The translations under genes and the position numbers were made by a program. Shown piece by piece: positions 46,391 to 54,601 of a DNA stretch of 64,000 nucleotides. Position 1 is the stretch's first letter; every line of letters begins with the position of its first letter. The notes beneath the pieces were generated by a model. That model was not told the origin of the DNA. It worked only from the letters and a program-made list of their open reading frames with translations, and did not search any database. This stretch comes from an uncultured Lentisphaerota bacterium. GTDB taxonomy: Bacteria > Verrucomicrobiota > Kiritimatiellia > CAIQIC01. The stretch is taken from contig CAITZM010000080.1 of the NCBI GenBank assembly GCA_903896925.1, forward strand, positions 1 to 64,000. The letters are read 5' to 3'.

Positions 46391-47584
46391 TTATGGGCTA
46401 TTTTCCGAATCAGCCAGGTATTTTTGCAGCGCGCGCGCCAGATCCTGGCCGAGGGCACGGGCGCTCGCGTCGGTGACCGCGACGCCGCCGGCATTGGCGT
46501 AGGGGGTTTCGAGGGTCGCGGCGGCGCGCACGCCGGGCAGCGCCGCGGCCCAGCGGCCGAACGAGAGGCCCGCGGTGAAATTAGCCGGCGTGTTCCAGCC
46601 CTTCCCGAACGGCAGATTGTTCCTTGTGGAATAACGCAAGGGACCGGTCTGGCTGACTTCCAACAGTCGGGTGAAACGTTCCGCCTCGTGCCAGCGGTTG
46701 GTGTCCGGTCCACCGACGAACACCAACTGCTCGTTGCCGCCGCCGCGGAGCGTCGGACAATGCAGATCGAGCGCGAAACGCAATTTGCCCTCGGACCACT
46801 TCGGCACCTGCTCGCGAATCGCGCGCACGGTCGCATAGAGACTGTCACCGGCGTAGTCGCGGTTGTGATCGTGCGGCTTGCGGTTCTTGCCCTGGTCGCC
46901 CGCCTCGACGCCATCCTTGTCCACGAACGGCACGACGAAAAACTCGACGTGCTCGCGCAACCAGCGACCTTCGGTGGTGTCGGCCAGCAATCCCGCGATG
47001 AGGCCTTCCAGGACATAGCTCGCCATCATCTCGCAACAGTGATGGCGGCAGGTAATCACGACTCTCTGTTCCGCGCGTCCATCGAGCCGGCCGACGCGCA
47101 ACAGCTCGGCGTCGCGGCCGCGTTCCGTCCGGCACAGTGTCGCGACCTTGAGATGCGGGTTGTTCGTGTGAACAGCGAGAAACGCCGTGAGATTCTGCTC
47201 CGTGTAGGGGAACGCCACGCCGAAGCGGACATCGGCCTCCTGCGCGCCGAAGCCGTAGCTGAAGTTGGTGCCCTGCACCGCCTGCGCCCCGAGCCACTGC
47301 CACGACGCGCCGCCATCGGTGCTGACCGCCGGCCCGCGCCCGCCGATGGGGTTGCCCTTGGTAAAGTGAAAGGTCAGCTTGCGCTCCTGCGCACCGCGCA
47401 CGCGAAAGCTCCAGTAGAACCAGTCGCCCGCGGTGTCGCGCAGATCCTGATGCAGGAAGACCTCGTCGCCGGAAACTTTCTCCACGACGATGTTGCCCGC
47501 CGGCAGGTCGGCATCCACCTGCACCGCGGCGCGTACGCCGCACAGCGCCAGCACGGCCAACGCGAGACCAAGATGTTTTTTCAT
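46391..47584 (-). CDS. Exported M14-family (zinc carboxypeptidase-like) protein
   Basis: 397-aa exported metallopeptidase-like protein. After the signal peptide (ending CGVRAAV) comes a beta-sandwich domain (about 30-150), as in cytosolic-carboxypeptidase-like M14 proteins, then the peptidase domain. Zinc ligands are visible as HHCCE (His182 and Glu185, H-x-x-E) and His275 in LDLHCP; NRDYAG carries the substrate-binding Asn-Arg, and Glu359 in ATLETPYA fits the catalytic Glu. Members can deglutamylate proteins or cleave peptide or amide links, possibly in peptidoglycan or glycopeptides. Its role among glycosidases is unclear. Its signal-peptide DNA matches that of the AGE epimerase gene. Confidence 0.75.
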   Translation of the reverse strand: MKKHLGLALAVLALCGVRAAVQVDADLPAGNIVVEKVSGDEVFLHQDLRDTAGDWFYWSFRVRGAQERKLTFHFTKGNPIGGRGPAVSTDGGASWQWLGAQAVQGTNFSYGFGAQEADVRFGVAFPYTEQNLTAFLAVHTNNPHLKVATLCRTERGRDAELLRVGRLDGRAEQRVVITCRHHCCEMMASYVLEGLIAGLLADTTEGRWLREHVEFFVVPFVDKDGVEAGDQGKNRKPHDHNRDYAGDSLYATVRAIREQVPKWSEGKLRFALDLHCPTLRGGGNEQLVFVGGPDTNRWHEAERFTRLLEVSQTGPLRYSTRNNLPFGKGWNTPANFTAGLSFGRWAAALPGVRAAATLETPYANAGGVAVTDASARALGQDLARALQKYLADSENSP

Positions 47585-47619
47585 GCAGTCCTTTCTTGAG
47601 CCCGCACGCCCTTTGTAGC

Positions 47620-47696
47620 GATATCAGGATTCAAGCCACTGTCGTTGACGACGGCCACGCGCCAAGTGTAGCAAAGGCCGCGGGGCAGTACAGAGC
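47620..47696 (-). pseudogene. Fragment of an FN3-like C-terminus
   Basis: The minus strand encodes LPRGLCYTWRVAVVNDSGL, matching the end of the GH43-like protein at 28395 (HGMRYIWRVDAFNDSGV) in protein and in much of the DNA. No start codon or remaining domain is present. It is the truncated tail of a gene whose body has been replaced, just upstream of the TIR island. Confidence 0.5.
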
Positions 47697-47717
47697 CCAA
47701 CACTCCGGTTTGTTGCA

Positions 47718-47745
47718 TTGACTTGTCCTGCGCTGCCGATAGGCT
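47718..47745 (+). promoter_or_regulatory. Promoter of the first TIR gene
   Basis: TTGACT (47718-47723), a 16-nt spacer and TAGGCT (47740-47745). Transcription should start near 47752, 34 nt before the TTG start codon. No TTTCCAA-type operator is present. Confidence 0.6.
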
Positions 47746-47785
47746 GTCGCCATTCTTACAGGGAATGGCAAGGTGGAGGTATGGC

Positions 47786-50700
47786 TTGGCCGTCTTAGTG
47801 ACATGTAGTGCGTGCGGTGCGAAATTGCGGGTGCGCGACGAATACCTCGGCAAGGAGGTCTGGTGCCCGGCGTGCAAGGCGCCGCTGACGCTGACGGGCG
47901 AGCGCGTGCCCAACCACGAGGTGTTCGTCAGCTATTCCAACAAGGACAAGGCGGTCGCCGACGCCATCTGCGCCACGCTGGAGGAAAAGCACATCCGCTG
48001 CTGGATCGCGCCGCGCGATATCTCCGCGGGCAACTCCTGGGGCGGCTCGATCATCGAGGCGATCGAGGATGCGCAGGTGATGGTGCTGGTCTATTCCGCC
48101 CACTCGAACCTCTCGCCGCAGATCATCCGCGAGATTGAGCGTGCCGTAGCCAAGGGACTCCTGATCGTCCCGTTCCGCATCGAGGCCGCGCCGATGTCCA
48201 AGGACATGGAGTATTTCCTGAGCTCCAGCCACTGGTTCGATGCGCTCACGCCGCCGGTGGAACAGCACCTAGCCCAATTTGCCGAGATGGTGAGGCTGAT
48301 CTTGTTCAAGAAAGCCCAAGCCAAGGACGCCGTAACGAGCACGGATCCCGTGGCGACCGCGAAACCGCGCACCAACACCTTGCCATGGAAAGGCGCCACG
48401 GTGGGCCTCCTCGGGGTTGCTCTCGCCATCGGGGCCGTGCTCTGGACGCGTCAGGATCAACAAGCGAAGGATGTCGGCCCCCTTACATCCGCCCAATTTC
48501 CCGGCACAGCCCCACAACAGACGCAGCCAGCCGCCGGTTCGTCAGCGCCAATAAACGCAAACCTTGCCAGTGCTACAGCCAAGGCGTCTAACGCCGCAAC
48601 AGCAGGCTCGGCGGTGCAAACCGCGCCCGCCGTGCCGACGGAGAAGCCGCGGGAGACGCCGACTTCAGCAATCGCGCCAGAGGCAAGAGTAGCGGCCGCT
48701 GACATAACCATTTCTTGTTCTGCCCCGGTGAGCATATTACCCCTAACCGTCGGACAGCTAACAAAGCTAGCCACAAATGGAGCACGGCCTTTCAGAAGCA
48801 TCAGCCCGGAGTTGATAGGTTGGAAATTCGTGTCTGTTACACCGCATAGCATCAACTCCTATGTAATCCGTGTAAACCGAGACGGCATCCTCTACGCCTT
48901 TGGTGGCGCCAAGAAAAACACGATCCAAGCGTTTTTAGGCACCGAAGAGACCGGTAAATGGGAGGAGGCAGACGACGCGATTGTTAGCGCGGCCGTCAGT
49001 CGCTGCCTTCGTCGCAAAGTAATTGCCGGTGACATCATCAAGCTGATGGGACAAACGTTGCAACTCGCGGCAAAAAGCATCGAGCTTATGCCTGCCGGGA
49101 AAGCGGTATCCGCCACGCAGCCGATCATGCCGACGTCAACACCCGCCGTAATTGCGCCAGACATGGACGGTGTTCCTGCGGCGAAAAGGGTGAGCGCTAA
49201 CATCACCATTTCCTGTTCTGAGGCAGTGCGCGTCGAGCCGTTGGAAGTCGGTCAGCCGACAGCTTACGATTTGTCAAAGCACAATCTTAGGTTGCACAGG
49301 CTTGAAAGCGTTAGCCCAGAGTTGGCAGGTTGGCAGTTTCTGTTCGTTCCACTCCACAAGGCGATCGCCTATGAAATCCGCGTAAACCAAGACGGTTTCC
49401 TCTATGCCCTTGGCAGCGGCAAGAAGACTCGAAATTCTCTCGGCAGCGAAGAGGCCCGCAAGTGGGAAGATGCTGCCGGCCAGATTAGTGGCTCGGCAGC
49501 CAATCTCTGCATCCGGCGCAAGGTTGTCGGTGGCGAAATCATCAAGCTGCAAGGAATCGATTTACGGCTTGCCGCAAAAAGTATCGAACTTTTGCGTGAC
49601 GGGAAACCGGAATCCGCCATGCAGCCGGCCGTGTCGCCAAGACCGGTCGAGACGCCGAAGACTACTGAGAACACGAAAGGCGCTGCCATCATCACCATCA
49701 CCTGTTCTGATGCGGTGCGCGTCCTACCATTAGCGGCTGGGCAACTGAGATTATACACCCGTTCTGAGTCTGCAATTCGGAACGTCATCCCCGAATTGTC
49801 AGGCTGGCAATTCACATCCATTCCACAGGGCTTCAACAGTTCGTATGAAGTCCGTGTAAACCAAGATGGAGTCCTCTATGCCTTCGGTCATGGCTCCCAA
49901 GAACGTCTTGGCATTGAAGACAACAGCAAATGGGAAGCCGCTGACGGCGCGATTAGGCAAGGGTCGATCGGCTATTGCTTACGTCGCAAGGTAGCCGCCG
50001 GTGAAATCATTAAGCTGACTGGCAATGAGTTGGAGGTCGCGGCAAAAAGCATCCAGCTTGTGACTAAGGGGAATGCGGAACCCACCACAAAGCCGGCCGC
50101 GCCGGTGCCTGCACCTTCCGCTGTCGCACCAGTTGTTGCCAGCGCTCCTGTGACGAAAATGGAGGGCGCAACCATTACTCTTTCTTGTCCCGACACGGTT
50201 TGTGTCGCTTCATTAGAGCCAGAACAGTTGAGATGCTCTGGAGCGAGTCTGAGGATCAAGAGCATCGGCGCGGAGATGAGAGATTGGCAGTTTAGCTCCA
50301 TTCCTGCACGCGCCACCATCGCCTACAAGGTGCGTGTGGACCAAGCTGGCGTCCTCTATGCCTTTGGGGGTAGTGCGAGAGATAAGAGCCTGCGGAGTTT
50401 TCTCGGCGCCGAAGAGGTTGCTGATGATAAATGGGAGAATGCTGCTGATGCTATCGTTGGCAGTAATGTTCACCTTTGCCTGCGCCGCAAGGTTACCGCT
50501 GGCGAAGTCATCAATCTGAATGGCTTGGAGTTGCAACTCGCTGCAAAAAACATTTACCTCGACAACTCGGTGCGTGACGAAAAAGCAGCAGCTGACAAGT
50601 CAACACCTGTACCCACCGCGCAATCCGGCCAGCCATGGACCAACAGCCTCGGCATGATCTTCGTGCCGGTGCCGGGCACAGCGGTGCAGTTCTCGATCTG

Positions 50701-51316
50701 GGACACGCGCGTGCAGGACTACCAAGCTTTCGTCACCGCCACGGGACGCTCTTGGCAGAAACCTAATTTTGAACAAGGGCCAACGCATCCGGCGGTAAAC
50801 GTCTTCTGGGACGATGCGAAAGCGTTCTGCGCATGGTTGACGGAAAAAGAACGACGTGCGGGCACGCTGAATTCCTCACAAGAATACCGGCTGCCAACGG
50901 ACTTGGAGTGGAGCGCTGCGATGGGCTTGGAGACCGAAACAGGCAATACACCGAGGGACCGTCAAAGGCATAATGAGGAAATATATCCGTGGGGCACAGA
51001 TTGGCCACCACCGCGCGGCGCAGGCAACTACCCTTCGTCATTGAACGCCGATGACTTCGCTAACACCAGTCCTGTGGGCAGCTTCGCGGCAAACCGGTTT
51101 GGACTCTACGACATGGGTGGCAACGTATGGCAGTGGTGTGAGGATTTTTACAATGGCCAGAGCAACAATCATGTGATGCGTGGGGGATCGTGGAAGCTCG
51201 GTCTTCGTGACCACATGTTGTCCTCGTTTCGCGAATACCGCAATCCCGACATTCGCGTCGGTGACCGCGGTTTTCGCTGTGTGTTGACAGGTGGCGGCGC
51301 GTCCGCGGCTCCGTGA
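47786..51316 (+). CDS. Zinc-ribbon/TIR/transmembrane protein with four beta-rich repeats and an FGE-sulfatase-like domain
   Basis: 1176-aa protein. Zinc ribbon (CSAC/CPAC, residues 7-30). TIR domain (about 44-172) with EVFVSYSNKD, RCWIAPRDIS, and Glu116 in IIREIERA at the position of the TIR NADase glutamate. Low-complexity linker, then one membrane segment (about 203-220) preceded by positive residues, so TIR should face the cytoplasm. Outside: four diverged repeats (about 306-434, 471-602, 636-757, 794-926), each ITxxC...GW.F...(I/V)RV..DG.LYA.G....RRKV..GE(I/V)I.L. Then a formylglycine-generating-enzyme-like domain (about 948-1170; NSLGMIFVPVPG, YRLPTDLEW, RGGSW, GFRC). TTG 47786 is the likely start: GGAGG lies six nt upstream and the N-terminus then equals that of the paralogue at 51348. 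Confidence 0.85.
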   Translation: MAVLVTCSACGAKLRVRDEYLGKEVWCPACKAPLTLTGERVPNHEVFVSYSNKDKAVADAICATLEEKHIRCWIAPRDISAGNSWGGSIIEAIEDAQVMVLVYSAHSNLSPQIIREIERAVAKGLLIVPFRIEAAPMSKDMEYFLSSSHWFDALTPPVEQHLAQFAEMVRLILFKKAQAKDAVTSTDPVATAKPRTNTLPWKGATVGLLGVALAIGAVLWTRQDQQAKDVGPLTSAQFPGTAPQQTQPAAGSSAPINANLASATAKASNAATAGSAVQTAPAVPTEKPRETPTSAIAPEARVAAADITISCSAPVSILPLTVGQLTKLATNGARPFRSISPELIGWKFVSVTPHSINSYVIRVNRDGILYAFGGAKKNTIQAFLGTEETGKWEEADDAIVSAAVSRCLRRKVIAGDIIKLMGQTLQLAAKSIELMPAGKAVSATQPIMPTSTPAVIAPDMDGVPAAKRVSANITISCSEAVRVEPLEVGQPTAYDLSKHNLRLHRLESVSPELAGWQFLFVPLHKAIAYEIRVNQDGFLYALGSGKKTRNSLGSEEARKWEDAAGQISGSAANLCIRRKVVGGEIIKLQGIDLRLAAKSIELLRDGKPESAMQPAVSPRPVETPKTTENTKGAAIITITCSDAVRVLPLAAGQLRLYTRSESAIRNVIPELSGWQFTSIPQGFNSSYEVRVNQDGVLYAFGHGSQERLGIEDNSKWEAADGAIRQGSIGYCLRRKVAAGEIIKLTGNELEVAAKSIQLVTKGNAEPTTKPAAPVPAPSAVAPVVASAPVTKMEGATITLSCPDTVCVASLEPEQLRCSGASLRIKSIGAEMRDWQFSSIPARATIAYKVRVDQAGVLYAFGGSARDKSLRSFLGAEEVADDKWENAADAIVGSNVHLCLRRKVTAGEVINLNGLELQLAAKNIYLDNSVRDEKAAADKSTPVPTAQSGQPWTNSLGMIFVPVPGTAVQFSIWDTRVQDYQAFVTATGRSWQKPNFEQGPTHPAVNVFWDDAKAFCAWLTEKERRAGTLNSSQEYRLPTDLEWSAAMGLETETGNTPRDRQRHNEEIYPWGTDWPPPRGAGNYPSSLNADDFANTSPVGSFAANRFGLYDMGGNVWQWCEDFYNGQSNNHVMRGGSWKLGLRDHMLSSFREYRNPDIRVGDRGFRCVLTGGGASAAP

Positions 51317-51347
51317 GTAACTTCGAACCACGACAGGGCGTTAGACA

Positions 51348-52913
51348 ATGGCAATCTTGGTGACATGTAGCGCATGCGGGGCGAAATTGCGGGTGCGGGA
51401 CGAGTACCTCGGCAAGGATGTTTGGTGTCCCTCGTGCAAGGCGGCGCTGACGCTGACGGGCGAGCGGGTGCCCAACCACGAGGTTTTCGTCAGCTACTCC
51501 AATAAGGACAAGGCCGTCGCCGACGCCATCTGCGCCACGCTGGAGGAAAAGCACATCCGCTGCTGGATCGCGCCGCGCGATATCTCCGCGGGCAACTCCT
51601 GGGGCGGCTCGATCATCGAGGCGATCGAGGACGCGCAAGTGATGGTACTGGTCTATTCCGGCCACTCCAACCTCTCGCCGCAGATCATCCGTGAAGTGGA
51701 GCGCGCCGTGGCCAAAGGGCTGCTGATTGTCCCATTCCGCATCGAGGCTGCGCCGATGTCCAAGGACATGGAGTATTTCCTGAGCTCCAGCCACTGGTTC
51801 GATGCGCTCACGCCGCCGCTGGAGAAACATCTCACCCAATTTACCGAGATGGTACGGTTGATCTTGTTCAAGAAAGCCCAAGCCAAGGACGCCACGACGA
51901 GCACGGCTCCTCTGGCTGCCTTGAATCCGCGCGCCAGCACCTTGCCGTGGAAAGGCGCAGCCACAGCCATCCTCGGTGCTGCTCTTGTCCTCGGCATTTT
52001 TCTCGGAGTGCGGCAGTATCAACAACAGAAGGATGCCGTCACTCCTCTGCCCGCCAACCTGCCCGGCGCCGTCCAGGTTCAAATCCAGACGCCTGCCTTC
52101 TCATCGGCAGCCATAAACGCCATCGCAAGCACCGTCCCAGCAGAGGCCAAACTCACGCCTGCGTCGACGACGGCGCAAGTCTCAACGGTCGTGCCGCCAC
52201 CGCAACCGGTGGTGGCTCCGGCTGCGACAATTGCTCCAAGGGCGAACACAACCAGCACCGGACAAACCGGAACTGAGGACAACATTCCGTCTGAGGGATT
52301 ACTGGCACACTACAACTTCGCGCGCATGACTCAGGCGGAAGTGGATAAATGTTCCGATCTTAATTTGATCAATGCGGGATTGACGCAAGGCGGGGTGTGC
52401 CTCAACGGCATTCATACCAGTGATGGGCCGAACGGATGTGATGCGATTATCAGTACTCCTAAGCTGGACTATTCCGCCTTCACTGTCCTGCTCAAGTTCA
52501 AAGCGACCAAGTTCGAGACCTATAGTCCACTGCTCACCGCAGGCGATCATCGCTGGTTCACGCTCTCGCGGGATCCCTCCAGTCATTTGTTCGTCGGTTT
52601 GGAAAGCTGTGGCAAATTATCGAATACGCGTTTGAAGACAGATCAGTGGTATACCGTGGCGTGCAGCGTGAATGTCACCGGTCGGAAAGTAATGATGTTC
52701 GTCGGGGGAGAAAAAGCCACCGTCATGACACTGCCACCCGATTTCACCTTGAACGTCATCGGGGCCGAATGGCATGCGACCGACAAGGAGTGGTCCTTCA
52801 AGAACCTCGGCGGCTCGTACGGGCGCATGTTTGACGGTTTGATCGGCGAGGTTGCGATCTACAATGGCGCTCTAGCGCCGGACGACTGCCAGAAGCTTTC
52901 CGCGCGCCCCTAA
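51348..52913 (+). CDS. Zinc-ribbon/TIR/transmembrane protein with LamG-like domain
   Basis: 521-aa paralogue of the preceding gene. Residues 1-200 (zinc ribbon, TIR domain with Glu116 in IIREVERA, linker start) are almost the same in protein and DNA; one run of 116 nt (51516-51631) is identical including synonymous sites. A membrane segment (about 203-221) and an Ala/Thr/Pro-rich linker follow. The outer part then differs completely: a concanavalin-like LamG/laminin-G fold (about 308-521) with LLAHYNFARM, FTVLLKFKA, DQWYTVACSVN and FDGLIGEVAIYNGAL, as in lectin-type ligand-binding domains. It starts 31 nt after the first TIR gene, so the two are probably cotranscribed. Confidence 0.83.
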   Translation: MAILVTCSACGAKLRVRDEYLGKDVWCPSCKAALTLTGERVPNHEVFVSYSNKDKAVADAICATLEEKHIRCWIAPRDISAGNSWGGSIIEAIEDAQVMVLVYSGHSNLSPQIIREVERAVAKGLLIVPFRIEAAPMSKDMEYFLSSSHWFDALTPPLEKHLTQFTEMVRLILFKKAQAKDATTSTAPLAALNPRASTLPWKGAATAILGAALVLGIFLGVRQYQQQKDAVTPLPANLPGAVQVQIQTPAFSSAAINAIASTVPAEAKLTPASTTAQVSTVVPPPQPVVAPAATIAPRANTTSTGQTGTEDNIPSEGLLAHYNFARMTQAEVDKCSDLNLINAGLTQGGVCLNGIHTSDGPNGCDAIISTPKLDYSAFTVLLKFKATKFETYSPLLTAGDHRWFTLSRDPSSHLFVGLESCGKLSNTRLKTDQWYTVACSVNVTGRKVMMFVGGEKATVMTLPPDFTLNVIGAEWHATDKEWSFKNLGGSYGRMFDGLIGEVAIYNGALAPDDCQKLSARP

Positions 52914-52963
52914 CCGCTGCTGCCTGCTTCCGCGAACAAGTTACCAACTTGAAGAGGGTCCCG

Positions 52964-53140
52964 TGGTATTAGGATTTCTTTGATGGCCAAAGCGGTCACT
53001 ATGTGTTTCGTGGTAGTGCGTGGGAGGACTCCCGTACTCGCGCATTGTTGTCCTCTTATCGCACCCGCGGTCTTGGCAGAAACCATCCTTATTCAATAGG
53101 CTTTCGGTGTGTGCTGGCGGATGGATCCACGTCTCGGTGA
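52964..53140 (+). pseudogene. Broken C-terminal FGE-sulfatase-like module
   Basis: A 59-codon in-frame stretch, with a stop at its third codon, encodes DFFDGQSGHYVFRGSAW, RALLSSYRTRG and IGFRCVLADGS. It aligns with the end of the first TIR protein (DFYNGQSNNHVMRGGSW, GFRCVLTGGG). It lacks a start and its first ~170 codons. It lies 50 nt after the LamG-type TIR gene, exactly where that gene would have ended had it kept an FGE-like tail. Confidence 0.75.
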
Positions 53141-53192
53141 TCATAGAACAGAATGTTGACATCTGTGTATCAGCGTATCACAGCATCTCACC

Positions 53193-53423
53193 ATGAGAAC
53201 GACCATCACATTGGGCAACGAGGTGCTTGAAGCGGCACAGTCGCTGGCGGCCTCGTCGGGCTAGAGGCTTGGTCAGGTGCTTTCGGAGCTTGCCCGGCGC
53301 GGCTTGCGGACGCAGGCGGCGCCAGCGTCCCGGCATGGGTTGCCGGTGTTCCGCTTGCCCGCCGACGCGCCGATCATCCCCAGCAACCGTGCGCGCGACC
53401 TGCTCGCTGAGGACGCGACGTAA
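53193..53423 (+). pseudogene. VapB/CopG-type antitoxin gene with in-frame stop
   Basis: ATG 53193 begins MRTTITLGNEVLEAAQSLAA, a ribbon-helix-helix antitoxin N-terminus. Codon 24 is TAG (53262-53264), probably from CAG. Reading on gives RLGQVLSELARRGLR, then GLPVFRLPADAPIIP and a TAA at 53421-53423, all typical of VapB-like antitoxins of VapC toxins. No vapC follows: the next DNA is a palindromic repeat pair. It is a decayed half of a toxin-antitoxin module. Confidence 0.72.
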
Positions 53424-53449
53424 AACCGGCGTTGCTCGTTGGCTGGCCT

Positions 53450-53568
53450 GGAGCGGCGGCACTCCTGCCGCCGAAACCACCTCAACCTCACCATCGCCTT
53501 ACACGCACAGCCGGCGCAAGGCCCGCCTGCAGCCGTTCTGGCTGCGGCGGCAGGAGTGCCGCCGCTCC
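53450..53568. repeat. Inverted pair of 24-nt GC palindromes
   Basis: The 24-nt element at 53450-53473 (core GGAGCGGCGGCACTCC) and that at 53545-53568 are exact reverse complements. The flanks also match loosely (GGCTGGCCT and GGCTGGGTC). Each can fold on itself, and the two together can form a long stem. A related copy lies at 9601-9625. The 71 nt between them hold no gene. Arrangement and distribution resemble REP/BIME elements. Confidence 0.65.
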
Positions 53569-53601
53569 GACCCAGCCGTGCCGGCTCGCGTTACGCCCGG
53601 C

Positions 53602-54579
53602 TCAGCCCCGCCACGGGCGTTCGCGCTGGCCGAGCCGCGCGAGCACATCGCGGGTGATTTCCGCGTCCTCGGCGATTTCGAAATCGAACATCCCGGCCAG
53701 GATGAAGTCCGCGCCGTTGCGGTAGCTGTAGTCGAAGGCATCGCGCGGCGGGATGGCGCCGGCGGCCATGACCTTGTAGGCGATCCAGGGCTGCGGCAGC
53801 GTCTTCATGAAGGCCGTGGTTTCCTCCGGGCTGCTGCACCAGTAGCCGTGCGGCACTTCCTCGGTCGGGCCCTTGATTTCCTCCGGCCGCGGCGCGGTGG
53901 GATAGTTGAGGTGGTGGAAGGTCTTCACCCAGTAGTCCACGGGCATTTTCGCCGCAACGCAGGCTTGCACCGTCTTGAGGTCGTGCGCCGCCACGCCCGC
54001 CGGCAGGCCGGTCGCCTTCATGATGTCCACGTATCTGGCGACCTGCGCGACGTTGCCCTTCTGCACCAGCGGGTCGGCCGTGGCGCCGTGCAAATAGAGG
54101 GCATCCACGCCGAGGTTCACGAGCTCCTCGACGGAGCGCTTGAAGTCCGCTTCCTTCCGGCTCTCGCTGGGATCGGGCGCGACGAGCCAGTTCATCTTGC
54201 CGCCGCGCCGGTCGCGGAATTCCCGGAACAGCACCATCACCTTCTGGTCGTGGTGCGTCATGAACGTATTGACGCCATGCGCCTGCGCCAGCGCGAAGGT
54301 CTCCTGCACCTTCTCGTCGGTGTTGTATTTCCGCTCCAGGTTGTTGACGAAATTCAGGCGGCGGGAGTGCACGTGGTGCGTGATGATGTTGGTGCCGAGG
54401 ATGAGCCGCGACAGCTCCAGGGTGCCGAGCTTCCCCTTGGGCAGGCTGCCCGCGCTGGCCGGCACGCTCGCCGGTGTGTTCTCCGCCAGCGCGCCCACCG
54501 GCCGGCCGGCCACGCCGGCGGCCGCGGCGCCCAGCAGGGAACTCGCCAGAAAATTCCGCCGCGACAGATTGGCTTTCAC
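53602..54579 (-). CDS. Tat-exported TIM-barrel (aldo/keto-reductase-like) protein
   Basis: 325-aa protein with a Tat signal (LSRRNFLASSLLGAAAAG, residues 5-22). The rest looks like a single (beta/alpha)8 barrel: LSRLILGTNIIT resembles the first strand of aldo/keto reductases, and further strands are GVNTFMTHHD, LGVDALYLHGA, GLPAGVAAHDLKTVQA and GADFILAGMFDFEIAED. The catalytic Tyr/Lys/His set of true aldo/keto reductases is not obvious, so the activity is uncertain. Homologues in PVC genomes often travel with sugar isomerases, as here: it follows the isomerase gene by 22 nt. No separate promoter is visible. Confidence 0.6.
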   Translation of the reverse strand: MKANLSRRNFLASSLLGAAAAGVAGRPVGALAENTPASVPASAGSLPKGKLGTLELSRLILGTNIITHHVHSRRLNFVNNLERKYNTDEKVQETFALAQAHGVNTFMTHHDQKVMVLFREFRDRRGGKMNWLVAPDPSESRKEADFKRSVEELVNLGVDALYLHGATADPLVQKGNVAQVARYVDIMKATGLPAGVAAHDLKTVQACVAAKMPVDYWVKTFHHLNYPTAPRPEEIKGPTEEVPHGYWCSSPEETTAFMKTLPQPWIAYKVMAAGAIPPRDAFDYSYRNGADFILAGMFDFEIAEDAEITRDVLARLGQRERPWRG

Positions 54580-54601
54580 GGGCTCACCTCCGCGTGGTAG
54601 G

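Noticed and set aside
51156..53140. FGE-like tails as variable proteins of a diversity-generating retroelement
   Set aside because: The fold is that of known DGR target proteins, but no reverse transcriptase or template repeat is in the window. Differences between the two tails are not confined to adenine positions.
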